Assembly (NCBI GenBank): GCA_003833135.1
Contig: QZLH01000147.1
Span: forward strand, 7,382-71,381
Direction of reading: 5' to 3'
Length of the DNA stretch: 64,000 nucleotides
DNA from: Oehlia diaphana
Lineage: Eukaryota > Glomeromycota > Glomeromycetes > Glomerales > Glomeraceae
Made by a program: the position numbers and the translations under genes. Shown here one piece after another: positions 47,991 to 60,171 of this stretch. Within the stretch, counting starts at the first letter, position 1, and each line of letters opens with the position of its first letter. The notes below the pieces were generated by a model, which did no database searches, had not been told where the DNA came from, and saw nothing but the letters and a program-made list of their open reading frames with translations.

Positions 47991-49064
47991 GAATCCCAGG
48001 AAAAAAGATTTGAAATTTGGTATTTTAAGCTGACGAAAAAATTCCAATTTCGATAATCGTTATGAAGCCCGGAGCTTATCACGTTGGAAATGATACAATA
48101 ACATGAAAGGTCAAACTATACTTGTCATCGGAATTAATTGCGCTTATACCTTAATATATTAAATCGCCGTGATACCGTAATTATTTAATGCAAAATATAC
48201 AAAAATTATACAAAAGAAAGTAAAAAATTTTTTTTTTTTTTGATTATGCCCGTAATCCGCGAATCTATAATGCTGATCTTGAAAATGATATTTCGTAATG
48301 CCGTAATGATATTCGGCAATTCCGATTTCCGACGGCACCTATGGGTTAAAAAACAGAGTTGATATATATTATTTGATTCACTTTAATTTATTTTGCATTT
48401 GTTGTAACAAATTTGTACAAAAAAAATAATACTGTTAGGTAGGGAATGATTCACACTTATAATAAATTGTTTGTTTAAATGACTACTTGAGTAATTTATT
48501 TTTAAAACTTTAGAATAATATATTTGGGTGCGTTAAAAAAATTACACCAAAAAATTTTATATAGCACAATTGTAATACATGAACTAATTATATATATCTA
48601 ACACTTATTGTATCACCTAATCTAAAAATATATAGTCTTTCGCTTACGCTAATGAGAATCACAATGTTTCAATAAATATTTTTTTTTTTTGGTGGGGTAT
48701 ACACACCATTTTGAAACAGTCACTTGCAAATAAGGTAATCATGAGTGATAATTAACCAAATATTGATTTTTAAAAATATCAGGAAAAATTTGTATAAAAC
48801 GGGTTGAACCAATCAAATCATAAAATTTATTTTTAATACATGTATTCTATCATGATTATAAAAAATGAATCTAATAAAAATATATATTAATGAAAAAATT
48901 TTCCCATACTAATAAAAGTTGAGTAAATATTAGTCAGATCAGATGTTTAATAACCTGATTAGTTGATATTAAACTAAATTCGGAAAGTGAAAATTCATAA
49001 TTTATAAAATTGATAAATCCCCCCCCCCTTTTTTTTTCTCTTTCTCTTTAAATAATTATCAAAC
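47991..49064. other. Intergenic region, no gene seen
   Basis: This holds a few related words (CCGTAATCCGCG near 48251, TGCCGTAATGATATTCGG near 48300) that may be transposon ends. It then runs to the AIG1 leader, which has nine or more C followed by a T/C tract just before the start. Confidence 0.35.
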
Positions 49065-49883
49065 ATGTCAGAAGTCAGAAATATATTAATAATTGGACGA
49101 ACAGGCAATGGAAAATCAACACTCGCTAATGTTTTAAGCAATTCATGCAATTTTTTAGAAAGTTCAGGTAGTATTAGTAAAACTAAAAACTTCCAAAGTG
49201 AAACTTTCGAATGGGGAGAAACAAAATATCGTGTATTTGATACTATAGGAATTGGAGATACACAATTATCCAAAGCAACTATTTTATATAGAATTGCGGA
49301 AGGTATTAATTTTATGGAAGGAGGTATAAACCAAGTACTTTTTATTGTAGGAGGAAGATTTACAGAAGAAGAAGTAAATGCTTTTAATTTGTTTCGACTT
49401 GTCCTACATGAATCTCGAATTCTTGAATATACAACACTTGTGAGAACCAAATTTTCTCGATTCAAAAATTCCGAAAAATGTCGAGAAGATAATGAAGCAT
49501 TACTTAGAGAGAATGAAGAAATTGTTAATTCATTTAAGAAGGTTCTTTATGTAGATAATCCATCGATAGATACGGATGATGAGGAAGAAAGAAGAATTAA
49601 TGGAAATAAGAGAGATCAATCAAGAGAAATTATATTAAATTATTTGAAAGATGAATGTAATGATAATTATGAGTTAGAATGTTGGAGTAGAATAAGCCTT
49701 AATTTTTCTAGTTATATAGGAAGGAAATTAGAATTGGAAAGGAAGAATGGAGAAGAGAATGATTCATTCTTTTTAAAATTAGAAAGTGCAAGAAATGAAT
49801 TAGCTCAGAAAGTATCTACACTACTTCAAAGAGAGATTCCTTCTATTAATGATAACAAACGTTCTTGGTGGTCACTTTTTTAA
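49065..49883 (+). CDS. AIG1/GIMAP-type GTPase
   Basis: A single exon encodes 272 residues. The N-terminal P-loop is GRTGNGKST (11-19), preceded by a hydrophobic strand RNILII. The G3 motif is DTIGIGD (59-65), and INQVLFIVGGRFTEEE (88-103) is the AIG1-type conserved box. A candidate G4 is RTKF (127-130), lacking the usual Asp, as in many AIG1 proteins. The C-terminal third is charged and probably helical, ending in WWSLF, which could be a membrane contact. The family is known from plant and animal defence and in fungi is of unknown function. A strong pyrimidine tract stands just upstream of the ATG. It has no introns, unlike most genes in this window, so a recent retro- or lineage-specific origin is possible. 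Confidence 0.85.
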   Translation: MSEVRNILIIGRTGNGKSTLANVLSNSCNFLESSGSISKTKNFQSETFEWGETKYRVFDTIGIGDTQLSKATILYRIAEGINFMEGGINQVLFIVGGRFTEEEVNAFNLFRLVLHESRILEYTTLVRTKFSRFKNSEKCREDNEALLRENEEIVNSFKKVLYVDNPSIDTDDEEERRINGNKRDQSREIILNYLKDECNDNYELECWSRISLNFSSYIGRKLELERKNGEENDSFFLKLESARNELAQKVSTLLQREIPSINDNKRSWWSLF

Positions 49884-51576
49884 TTATTATCTTTGACCTT
49901 TAGAAAATATACTATTGTTGTTTACGTTTTATCATGTATATCTTTTTCTCCAATTGATTTAATAAATATTGATATTAGTTTAACCTGTATTGCGAAATCA
50001 AAAATGACATAAATCAATGTGCAAGTACAGAATGATATGTCGTACAAATTGTTTAATTGGTTGACTTTCAGCTGATAGACTTAGATATCGATCTCACGCT
50101 ATTTGACATATAGTAAAGTCTCACGTTTTTGAGGTTGTATTTTCTTTGTCATAGATTATCAAAGTATATCAAGTATATCAAGTTGCCTGCTTTCGAAATA
50201 GTAATTGAATGATATCCGGTTTTTTGATTTGTAATCGTATAGTAATCTGGCATTCTACTACACAATGTATAACTGATAATATTTTTATGGAAATTTTGAT
50301 AAATAAAATATATACTGTATATAAACCTGAATCAATTTTAACTCTTGTTTTTTTTCTTCCGAGTTCCGACCGGTTTGTAAGTATCACAAGTAAAAGTATC
50401 TTGAAAGTTTAATAAACAAAACTTTAATTAAATCATTTAATCCATCATTTTTTAAATAAATTCATAACTTTTTTTTTTTATATTTCTCCTTTTCATCTTA
50501 TAAGTAAAAATACTAATTTTTAAGTAAAAATTTGGTAAAAATGGGGCTAACGTTAAAGTAACGAATTAATTCTCTTTTATTTTTATTAACCAATGTAAAT
50601 ACATATGATTCAATGTAAATGCATATGATTCATATGATTCACAATTCAATTGGGATCAATATGTGGCTCTATACGCTAACATTCTTAATATGTAATCATT
50701 TCAAACATGATTAGATGATTTTAATATTTAGTTGACAAAGAAAATTTTTTAAAAAGTAAAATGTACAATAATATCTTTTTAGTCGGTTACAATAAAAACA
50801 AAAGAACGGTGTATTCAGAAAGTGTGTTATATAAAAGGTTTGTGTTATGAAAATGTAATTTTTAATCCATCTTAAAAAGTTAATTCGTCCAGATTGAAAG
50901 ATATTTTCTCATTTTACCACATGTTCTATATTAAACCTTAAAAAATCAGCGTGAGAATAAAAAAAAAGGGGGAATACATTAAAATTATACCATACAAAGT
51001 AAACTGCCAAGATTATCAAAATTTTAGTTTTTTTTAGCCCAGTATAAATTAATTCATTTTCAAACATTTTAAAACGGATCATTAATTCCGTACACAACGC
51101 AGCACGCAGATTTTTAAAAATTTTTTTTTAGGAAATTCTAATGAAATAGAGAGGACAATAATAAATATTGTTTTTTTGTCTATTGATAATACCAAATTAA
51201 GAAAACTTTGTTATCATGATCGAAAACGTAATGCATGAATATGCATTAAACTTTCTTTGAATTAATTAAGTTTCATTTTATCAAAAAGTTGTTCTTTATC
51301 ATTATAACCGGTTTTTTTTTTTTATTTCTAATATTTCTTTTTTTAGATTAAAATGATCAAAAATCGGTTCTTTTGAACTTTCGAAATCCCTTTCATCAAT
51401 TACCAATTAAAGAATTCTTCATTTCAATTTATCGGAAATGGTTTTCCATTAAGTACTTTATCATCAAAAATCATCAAAACTTTATAAAAAATTTTCTCTT
51501 TTAAACGACTTTTTCTTGGCAAAATAAATTTTATTCAAAAAAAAAAAATTAGGATTTTTTTTTTTTTTTTTTTAAG
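49884..51576. other. Intergenic region, no gene seen
   Basis: Overlapping ORFs near 50180-50410 on both strands look like chance. A short repeat ATGCATATGATTC/ACATATGATTC occurs near 50600-50640. A T-run precedes the next start codon. Confidence 0.4.
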
Positions 51577-52152
51577 ATGGAAACATTCAATGATTATAAT
51601 AATAATTCGGATGATAAACCTTTCGAAGATCCATTACAAAATCCATATTTTAGATATTATTTAGAATATATTAATAATTCTTATGATTTTATAAAACTTC
51701 AAAATGATGTTACATACTTACAAAACGCTTATAATGATTATTTTGATAAATTAATTGAATATTGTAGACCAAATTATCCTCCTTATATAAACGTAGAAGA
51801 ATATACTTTAAGTTTTGATGAAATTATTAAAAATAAAAGAAGGGTTAAGGATATAACAAAAAAGAACGCAGGAAATTCTTTTATGTTATATAGAAAATAT
51901 CTTTATAAATATTTAGAAACTTCTGGAATAAATATTCCTATGCAATCTCTTTCTTCTTTAGCTGGTCATTTATGGGCAAGTGAACCAAAATTTGTAAAAG
52001 ATTATTATAAGAAACTTTCAGATCAAATAAAGAATTTACATAATGAAAGATTAAAGGATTTAATACAGAGTATACCTAATAAACGTAAACAACCATCAGA
52101 TGATGATCAAATTGAATTATTATATACCAAATTTCAACGTTTAAGCGAATAA
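51577..52152 (+). CDS. MATA-HMG-like (mating-type HMG box) protein
   Basis: A single exon encodes 191 residues. The HMG box covers about 94-160: NSFMLYRKYLYKYL, then IPMQSLSSLAGHLWASEPKF, then VKDYYKKLSDQIKNLHNERL. The SLSSLAGHLW-x-SEP core is the signature of the MATA-HMG family that is expanded in arbuscular mycorrhizal fungi (recall). The N-terminal 90 residues are acidic and aromatic-rich, without a recognised domain; the tail is basic (PNKRKQ). A DNA-binding regulatory role is likely. Being one of many paralogues, it is not necessarily a mating-type determinant. A 17-base T run lies directly upstream of the start. Confidence 0.85.
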   Translation: METFNDYNNNSDDKPFEDPLQNPYFRYYLEYINNSYDFIKLQNDVTYLQNAYNDYFDKLIEYCRPNYPPYINVEEYTLSFDEIIKNKRRVKDITKKNAGNSFMLYRKYLYKYLETSGINIPMQSLSSLAGHLWASEPKFVKDYYKKLSDQIKNLHNERLKDLIQSIPNKRKQPSDDDQIELLYTKFQRLSE

Positions 52153-52445
52153 TTATAATCTTGAGATAAAAGATTAGTAAGATTTAAATTAAGAAGATTT
52201 AAGATGTTTTAGATGATGATTGATTAGTGGTTTTTATTATTAGCTTAGGCCTTAGAGATAGTTTTTTGGGACATTTATATAAATAGTATTTTCACTTAGC
52301 ATTTTATCAATTTTATCAAGAACATTTTTAAATGTATTTGTTTTTCAAATACTTTTTATATTAATAAATAATTTATTTACTTTACTATATGTAAATGCTA
52401 TTAAGTTCGTATAAATGCGCTATCTAATTAATTATTCTAGAATTT

Positions 52446-53416
52446 CTACTTTTTAAGAAGGCATGTTAAAAGAAAAGTTGTATCAAAATATTTAGCATGA
52501 CTAAGAAGGGATTTAAAAGTAAGTGAATTACTACATCTTTTATCTTCAGCATTTTGACAAACCACCACTTCATTTTTTGGATCAATCCAAATTTCTGGTC
52601 CAAATTGACTATAACTAAGTGAACGAAAAGGTAAATGAGGTATAATATCATTCTTATTCACTATTCTAAAAAATTTATGTCCTGATTTCGTAACAAATTG
52701 TGAGAATTCTTTATTACCAGTACGTGGTTGACCATAAGTATAAGTTAAAAGGTTTGAAGGATTTAATCCTGGTGTACCAATTAAATCTAAAGTTTGAAAT
52801 AATGCTAAACTTCCTCCTAATGAATGTCCTGTTGAAATTACTTTATATTTAGGATTCTTTTTAACTAATTGTTTAATTAATTCTGTAATCTCTTTTTTTG
52901 TATCATTATAAGTAGATAAAAATCCTGAATGTACTTTAGCTTCAGGTACAGATGATGAAAATGGTACTAATTTAACTTCAAAATCTTGTAAGAATGATTG
53001 TTCATCAGATGTGCCTCTATAAGCTACTATAATAGCTTTTTCTTTATCATTAATAGCAACATAACCATTATTATCTCTTTTTGGTGAATCTTTAAAGAAT
53101 TTTATTAATCGAGTTCCTTCCGTTTCACCTTCACATGCTTTACCACATTTCCAATCTGTTACATCACAGTATGCGGCACTAAAAAATGGTAACCTGGTTA
53201 ATTTTGATGTTCTTCACGTGATTTGAAAAAGAAAACTTTCCTTTACCTAGCATATTTTGCCCATAATTTAAATTCTCGAATATCAGATTCAGATGAAGGA
53301 TTTTGACGTTTATTAATAGGAGATGCATCAGATGTAATAATCATAATGGTTAATGCTAATAAAGCTAATACAAGAAATTTTCCAATCGAGGAAAAAATAA
53401 AGTATAAACCAGTCAT
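52446..53416 (-). CDS. Secreted fungal class 3 lipase
   Basis: Two exons (53416-53247, 53178-52446) give 300 residues. The N-terminus has a hydrophobic segment (FLVLALLALTIMIITSDA, residues 15-32) serving as a signal peptide or anchor, and then SPINKR, a Kex2-type dibasic site at 36-37 as in Rhizomucor-type lipases. The Lipase_3 core has IIVAYRGTSDEQSFLQDF (106-123), the nucleophile elbow GHSLGG with Ser176, Asp234 in NKNDIIPHLP, and His284 in LLSHAKYF, completing the triad. Cysteines at 61, 68, 72, 264, 272 and 296 could form disulfides. It would hydrolyse triacylglycerols or similar esters outside the cell or in the secretory path. Confidence 0.92.
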
Positions 53417-53756
53417 TTTTGTTAAAAAAGGGATATTATAGGATTTAGGAATTTAGGAATTAATTTTGTTGGAGAAGGAGAGTGAAAAAAAAAAAAAAAT
53501 TTAATCTTTTTATGAATAATCTTTTTTTTTTTCTAGAGGTGATTGTGGATAATGACTGAAGGAATGTTTAATGATAAAGAAGGCACAACTGAAAGGAGAG
53601 AGAGAAAGGGAGGAAGGGATAGAGAGAAAAAAGATGAAAGGAAAAAGAATTAAAGAAAGTGAATTAATATTTGGTCAAAGACTTCGGGGTGGATTTTATA
53701 GACATTTTTTGTAACATACCATTTGTTAATAATAATAATATAATTTCATTGATAAA

Positions 53757-54048
53757 TTAACCAATCATAACGAAATCATATCGGAAAATGTGTGATGCGA
53801 ATCGATTTTGGAAAACAAAAAAATTTAATCTTTGTATCGCAAGAAAATCGTTTTTTTTGGAATTCAATGAAATAAAATAATCCTGCATAAATAATTCGAA
53901 TTAAAAATAAGAAAAAAAAATTTAAAAATAAAATATTTTTTTTTTTTTTTGGAATAAGACTTACCAAATTTATATCACTAAAAGGATTTCTTACAATTAA
54001 AAAAGAAAAATATATATTTGGTTTGAAACTTCTTTGTGTTATTTCCAT
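53757..54048 (-). CDS. Possible small two-exon protein (doubtful)
   Basis: Exons 54048-53965 and 53882-53757 join through AATTTG|GTAAGT and ATGCAG, in phase, to give 69 residues starting MEITQRSFKPNIYFS. The splice signals are good, but the protein has no recognised domain and is rich in Phe, Ile and Asn as random AT-rich translations are. It could equally be a leader or non-coding transcript of the lipase side. Between 53417 and 53756 is the lipase promoter, with a purine-rich GA tract at 53580-53660. Confidence 0.25.
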
Positions 54049-56205
54049 TTTTAAAATATTAACAATGTAAAATGGAAATTATGTGTTTGATATTTAAATT
54101 AAATATGGTTAACACTAAAAAAATTAAGCGTTATATTCGTTATATTCGTTATATTACGAATTTATTTATTTACGAATAATAAGTTTTTTTATTTGTAATA
54201 TTTATTAACTTTATTCGATCATTTAAAATTAAAGTTTTTTTTTTTAAAGTTTTTTTTTTTTTTTCAGTCATTGCCAAATTAGATATTATAATGCGGAGGT
54301 ATTTCTAACGCATGGAAAGCGTGAGAATTCAGTAAATGATTGTTTTATTTATGATATTATGTAAAAAATTTTATCTGCCAAGGAATCTTTATTTTTAGAG
54401 TACGGAGAAAAGAAAGATAATATTATTCCATTATTTGTAATTCTTTGGAAAATAATAATAATAATAATTAATAATAAAAAAAACAAAAATTTATTTTTTA
54501 CGAATTTGTCTCTTTCTATCGTATTAATTCATATGGTATCAATTATATATATATTTTTTATTAGTCTTTTTTTTAATAATTGAATTTAATTACATTTCAC
54601 GTAATTTGTTTTACGTACCTTCCCTCCTTATTAAAAGATTTAATAGAATAAAAAATGAGAATTATAAATTTAGTACTCCATTGAGAGAATCACACAAAAT
54701 TTGTATCTACGTGTTAAAAGTTAAAAAAAAGTTAATTTAAAGTTTAAAAAGTGGGATGAAACCGGATCAAATCAACTTTATGCTGGTAAATAAGCATGTG
54801 GCAGTGCTATTATTAATGGTATTATCGATATAAGGATTTAAGATTCTGATGCTTGATGATTTTTATCTAACAGATCAAATTGGAAATAATGAAATAATAA
54901 TTTTGTTTTTTAAAAGTTTTAAATTATCACTTATAGTCAATGATACGATCGATTACGAGATCACAATTTCATTAATTTCATTATAGATTTGGAGAGAACT
55001 TTTGATGTTCTGTCTGATAAATCCGAAATAAACAACAAGAGTGAGAATCACTCGTTTTTTTCTTTTAGAATTTTTTAAAATTTTGAAAAAGTTTCAGATT
55101 TACCAATTTTTTCATTAAATAATAAACTATTGTCCAAATGTTTATTGTGTAAGATGTTCTGTTTCGTTGAATTGTTGATGCGTTATTAAAATGATTCGCG
55201 TATTTACATTTTACACTCAACTCTACATGATTAATTCAAGAACATCTATAACATATGGTATAACTCTCGATGATGTGATTATCGGTTCGCTGGTACCCTG
55301 CAAATTGGAATCCAAAGGATTTCAAGCCTCCGTTATTTATATTCCAAGTTAAAGGTTTCAAGATATTCAAGGATCATGACGGAAAAAGAAGATTAAATAG
55401 ATTTTTCTGTTACACAATCAAAAGACAACTAATTCATTGCACTTATTTTTATTTCATTTAAAAAAGGCAAGAACAATTGCAATATGTCAAGTTAAGAATC
55501 TTTTATTCTCATAAATACATATACTGATGAAATGCGAGTAGAGCACGTGCTCATTTCTAAAATGCGAGTTATTTACAATAAATAATATAAATTTTAATCT
55601 GGATGATAATGGTATGATGTGGCGAAAAGCGCCACAATAATGATTAGTATTAAAATCTTGATAGTTTTCAAGGTTTTAACTCATTGAATGATATACATGT
55701 TACTATCTCTTATCGCAACAAATCACGAAAATATTGATATTATACACTTTCTCATATTTACAGAGGCTTTTAAACACAAGGCTTCTTAACGGTTAAAAAC
55801 CTAGAGGTTTTCCCTAACGGTTAAAAGCCTGAAGGCTTTCAAATATAAGGCTTCCTAATGATTAAACGCGCTTATTGCTTATATCAAATAATACCACTAT
55901 GCAAAAAATTAACAATAGGTAATATAAAATATTATAATGAATTATTCACTTATTTACATTCTTTTAACTTTATTGTTATACATAGCATTTATAGCACGTA
56001 TTGTATTGTTAATTCTAAAAAGCACGAAATGAAAAATATTGTACAAAATACAAAATTTACATGTTAAGACTTAAGACAAAAGATTTAAAATCGGCGACTT
56101 CATTTGTCGTACATATGAATTTAATTAGATATCTATAAAAAAATTCTTTTCGTTCTCTTTTTTTTTTGAAAAATTGGACTCGCCTATAATATACTTGTGT
56201 AAATC
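54049..56205. other. Intergenic region with hairpin-forming words
   Basis: No gene. Notable sites are a GTTATATTC triplication near 54130-54150, a 7-bp-arm hairpin TGTGGCG-AAAAG-CGCCACA near 55618, and a cluster of paired hairpins at 55764-55860 described below. The ORF at 55858 shows no coding character. Confidence 0.4.
55764..55860. repeat. Cluster of short hairpin repeats
   Basis: AAAACCT-AG-AGGTTTT (55796-55811) and AAAGCCT-GA-AGGCTTT (55824-55839) are two perfect 7-bp-arm hairpins, each preceded by TAACGGTTAAA. Further AAGGCTT words flank them. The unit structure suggests a small palindromic repeat or transposon end. Confidence 0.55.
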
Positions 56206-57523
56206 CTAGTATGTATCCTTCTCCTCAGATCGAATATTCTTTCCATAATACCTTGCTTCATTCTTTACATGATGTACCAAACAGCTCTCAGAATGCTTAT
56301 CAGTAAAGTTCATGTGCGCATTAATCCATTTCATACTCTTACAATCTTTAAATTCTTTTATACAGCTTGTCCGCAGCTCCCTCTCTTTCAATAAAGCGGT
56401 CCATCGATTTTGAGCAATCACACATTCTTTAAGAAAAGATAGTTCCAATGGACTCTCAAAATGTTTTCTGGTAGAAGTTGAAGTTTGATTCCATCCGTTT
56501 CGTTGTTGGTAAGTCGTATAAGTCGTACCCCGAAGTACACCAGGACGTCGAGGTTGACCGTTTGCTTGAGGATTATCTTTTAGCAAATCATAATCATATG
56601 CATAACTACTAAATCTTTTATTAACATTAGCATGTAACTCCTTTGTAATAGGTGAAAATTGATAGATCATCAATTCAAAAAAAGAATATATTCTCTTATT
56701 TCTTGGTTTAAATACTAGGTTTTGACGTTTCATTTGCATTGCTGAAGAAATTATCTCTTCTCGTGTTTCCTTCATATTATGAGTACAAGGCATAACTGTT
56801 GGATACTTCACATTTACGGCTTTAACATGAGAAGGATCAGCAGTTTGTTTTGCATTCATGAAATTAGTATGAGGTGGTCGCGTCCCATTAGTAGGTTCAG
56901 CATAAGAAGGATAAGAAAGTGGTGTTTCTTTCATGGAGTTCGCAGGAGATGAAACAGGTGGAACTTCTTTAAAGACGTTATTAGATTTATTCTTTATCGT
57001 TTTATTATCCATTTTTTTCTTAGGTGTTTCTTGTTCTAGAGACTTTGATGTAACCTGCTTGTTTTGTATCATTTTACTTTCTTGAACGTTATTTACATTT
57101 GAATTTTTTGTTTCATTTTTATAATCTCCTCCAAAATTAAGATCACACAAGAGCTGATCAATCATAGAAACATTTACGTCTTGAACCGCTTTTCTAATAG
57201 GATCACTATCAAAATTATCGTCATTAGAAATTAACCAGTCATCATCAAAATTCATTAGATCAACAACGGTTGACGTGTCATTAAAGTTAGAAGACATTTG
57301 TGGCTCTTCTTCAATGGTACTCGCTGTTTGTTAATATAGAATACCTTCAATAAAAATAAATTTTTTTTTTTTTTATGACTTTAAAAACTCTAAAAAATTA
57401 TTTACCTTGTACTGAATCTTGTAAGGATACTTGATCATTAACAGACTTAAGCTTGATATTTATCGTGTCGTAGCTGACCTTTTTCACTTCTTGAGGAAGC
57501 TGCGGAACTACAGGGTCACACAT
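56206..57523 (-). CDS. Hypothetical protein, 411 residues
   Basis: Two exons (57523-57406, 57323-56206) join in phase; the start MCDPVVPQLPQEVKKVSY lies upstream of the internal Met that opens the long frame. The first ~200 residues are acidic and then Lys/Asn/Ser/Pro-rich, without obvious order. A more ordered C-terminal half includes RIYSFFELMIYQFSPITKEL, a PRRPGVLRGTTYTTYQQRNG patch, and a charged, Cys-containing region with helices (ESPLELSFLKECVIAQNRW). There is no signal peptide or membrane segment. I recognise no family. It shares a 451-bp intergenic region with the HTATSF1-like gene on the other strand. Confidence 0.75.
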
Positions 57524-57974
57524 TATTTAAGCTATTTGTAAAAAGAAAACGCGTTAAAGTTTACGTAATAAAAGGAAAGAAGAAGAAGAGGAAGAAGAAA
57601 AAGTAATTATTAAATACCTTCCCGAGTATCTTTATTTTGAAAATAATAAAGAAAAAAAGGGAGGAAACGAATTCGGAACTTTTTCTTATAACTAGTTTAT
57701 CTAACTGGTTTTAAAACATGTATTTATTTATGTCACATGCGATTTATTAATTGTGCATGGGAAATATGAGATCAGGCTATATGATTATCAAATTTATCAA
57801 TTTAATCGAGTTAGTAAAGTTAGTATTTATATTTTTATATATCACATCATTGTATTAAAAAGTGTGACAAACTGTGACTGTGTTAAGTAATTGTTTTTTA
57901 AGTAGTGTGATTTTTGTCGGACTTTAATCGCAGACTTTTATTTCAAATCAACTCTTTAACTTGAAAATAAAAAA

Positions 57975-59813
57975 ATGTCTACTAATACTAATAAAGGAGA
58001 AAAAAATAAAGTTCCAGTCAAACCTGGTCAAGAAAGTAATAAAGAAGTAACTTCTACCTCTGACTTCCTTTCAGATCCTAAAATGCACTTTGTTGAGGCG
58101 ATTGGTAAATGGACTTATACAAGTGACGACGGAGTAACCTTACAGTTTGACGAAGATCTGCAGCAATGGACTCAAATCGTAATTTATGCTCTCGTTTATG
58201 ATAACCAAAAGCAAACAATTTTATGTTCTGATAAAATAATGTTGATTTTTTTTTCTATATTAGGATGAGGATCTTTTGCTTATACTTCAACAATCTGCTT
58301 ATTCAGTTCCTGGTGTTAACGAAAGTGTAAGATATATATTACTATAAAAAAGTTAGAAATTTTCTTCAGGAATACACATAGATATTGTTTTTTTTCGCCA
58401 CCAAAGGAGCCCGCTGTCCCTTTAAAACGAGGCAAACGGAAAAATGATGTTTATACCTCTAACGATGTATGTATTTTCAAGTTGATCTTTTCGTTTAATA
58501 AAATTTAATTTATAATTAATTTTTTATATTAATTTCTTAATATATAGACAGAACAAGATTCCAAAAAGCAAAAACAAAATAGTCAAAAGAAAAAACCCGT
58601 AAACACATCTGTTTACGTTACCGGTTTACCCCCCGATGTCACTGTTGAAGAACTAGCCGAAGTATTTTCTAAATATGGAGTTTTGATGGAAGATCTGGTT
58701 GCCGGTAATTAATTTATTATAATATTACTTAAATCGATCGTTTATTGATTCTAATTATCAACAAATTTTAGGAGGACCAAAAATAAAACTTTACAAGGAT
58801 GATAAGGATCGATTAAAAGGAGATGCTCTAGTTACTTATTTAAAAGAAGAATCTGTTGCATTAGCTTGTCAATTGTTGGATGAAACACAGCTTCGTCCAG
58901 AGGAAGTTTCTGTAATACGCGTACAAAAAGTAATGTGATATAATTATTATTATTTTCGTCAACTTTTAACAGGCCATAATATTAATTTTTATAATTTTTA
59001 TAGGCACAATTTAGAGAGAAAGAACCAAAACCAGATGCAAATCAAAATGATAACAAGTTAGATAAGAAAAAAGTTCAAAAGAAATTGCATCAACTTGAAA
59101 AGTATGATGTTATAATAAGAAAAAAAAAAGAAATATTTTATACATTATTTGAATTAACTTGATATATGACTTTTTTTTTTCGTTTATTAGGAAATTGGAT
59201 TGGTATGAATCTGAACCCGGGAAAAAAGCCGAGCGATATAATAAAATAGTAATTTTGAAGCACATGTTCACTTTAGAAGAATTAGAGGTATGAACTTAAA
59301 TATATATTATGAATTTAAATTATCAATATATTGATTTTTAATCTTTATCGTTAAAAGAGCGATATTACTTTACTCTTGGACTTAAAAGAAGATATTCGTG
59401 CGGAATGCGAGAAATTAGGAGAAGTTACCAATGTGATATTATATGACGTATGTGTAATTTTATTACAAATTATTTGTAATAGGCCAAAGACTACAACTTT
59501 TTTTTTCAATTTAACAGAAAGAACCGGAAGGAGTAGTGTCTGTAAAGTTTAAGGATCAATTAAGTGCCGATGCATGCGTAATGGTATATATTTAAATTGA
59601 AATGAATGAATGATGTGACGGTATATTAAAAACTGTATTTATGTGATTTATTAGAAAATGAATGGACGATTTTTTGCTGGTCGTCGTATTGAAGCAGAAA
59701 TATTCGATGGCAAACAAAAATATCAAAAGACTAATGCGAAGTCTGGAGAGACTGAAGAAGAAGAATCTGTACGACTAGAAAAGTATTCTAAATGGTTAGA
59801 ACAAGAAGTTTAA
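57975..59813 (+). CDS. HTATSF1/Cus2-type U2 snRNP splicing factor
   Basis: Ten exons (57975-58178, 58264-58326, 58407-58466, 58548-58704, 58772-58929, 59004-59101, 59191-59287, 59358-59447, 59518-59583, 59655-59813) give 383 residues. An N-terminal segment with W-x-Y-T (GKWTYTSDDGVTLQFDEDLQ) precedes a basic linker. RRM1 (~129-214) has TSVYVTGLPPDVTVEELAEV and GDALVTYLKEESVALA. RRM2 (~265-355) has LLLDLKEDIRAECEKLGEV, GVVSVKFKDQLSADA and the RXF motif R336-F-F of a U2AF-homology domain. Cellular HTATSF1 and yeast Cus2 bind SF3B1-type ULMs and help U2 snRNP assembly. The gene ends in WLEQEV. The fission yeast relative is Uap2. Confidence 0.93.
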
Positions 59814-60171
59814 GAACGAGTTAATAATTTTATTAGACTAAGGTAAGCTGTTAACTCAGTACATTTGTTGGTTAGTTAATTTAATAATAAAGAGTATATT
59901 GAAGAACATTTTAGGAACAAAAAGCTTTGTTTAATTTTTTATTAGTTTATTAGTTTATTAGTTTACTAGTTTAAACATTAATCGGTATCTGGATGGACTT
60001 TTTTTTACATACTGTATACTTAAATTAATATAGCTTATTTCAAATTATTTAATTTATTATAAGATAGATATAATATTATTCTTGATTAATTATAAATTAA
60101 ATTTAATTTTTTTTTTCTTTTGATAATAAAAAATTGTTAAATATTATTAGTGATATAAGAGATAAAGTCCA
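59814..60171. other. Convergent intergenic region
   Basis: 3' ends of the HTATSF1-like gene and of the minus-strand GPI protein meet here. A 'gtttattagttt' word is repeated three times near 59945-59970. No gene. Confidence 0.4.

Noticed and set aside
48995..49465. Minus-strand 156-residue ORF
   Set aside because: It overlaps the AIG1-type gene antisense; the plus strand has all GTPase motifs.
50178..50412. Overlapping ORFs on both strands
   Set aside because: No codon bias, splice sites or domain; similar lengths occur by chance on both strands.
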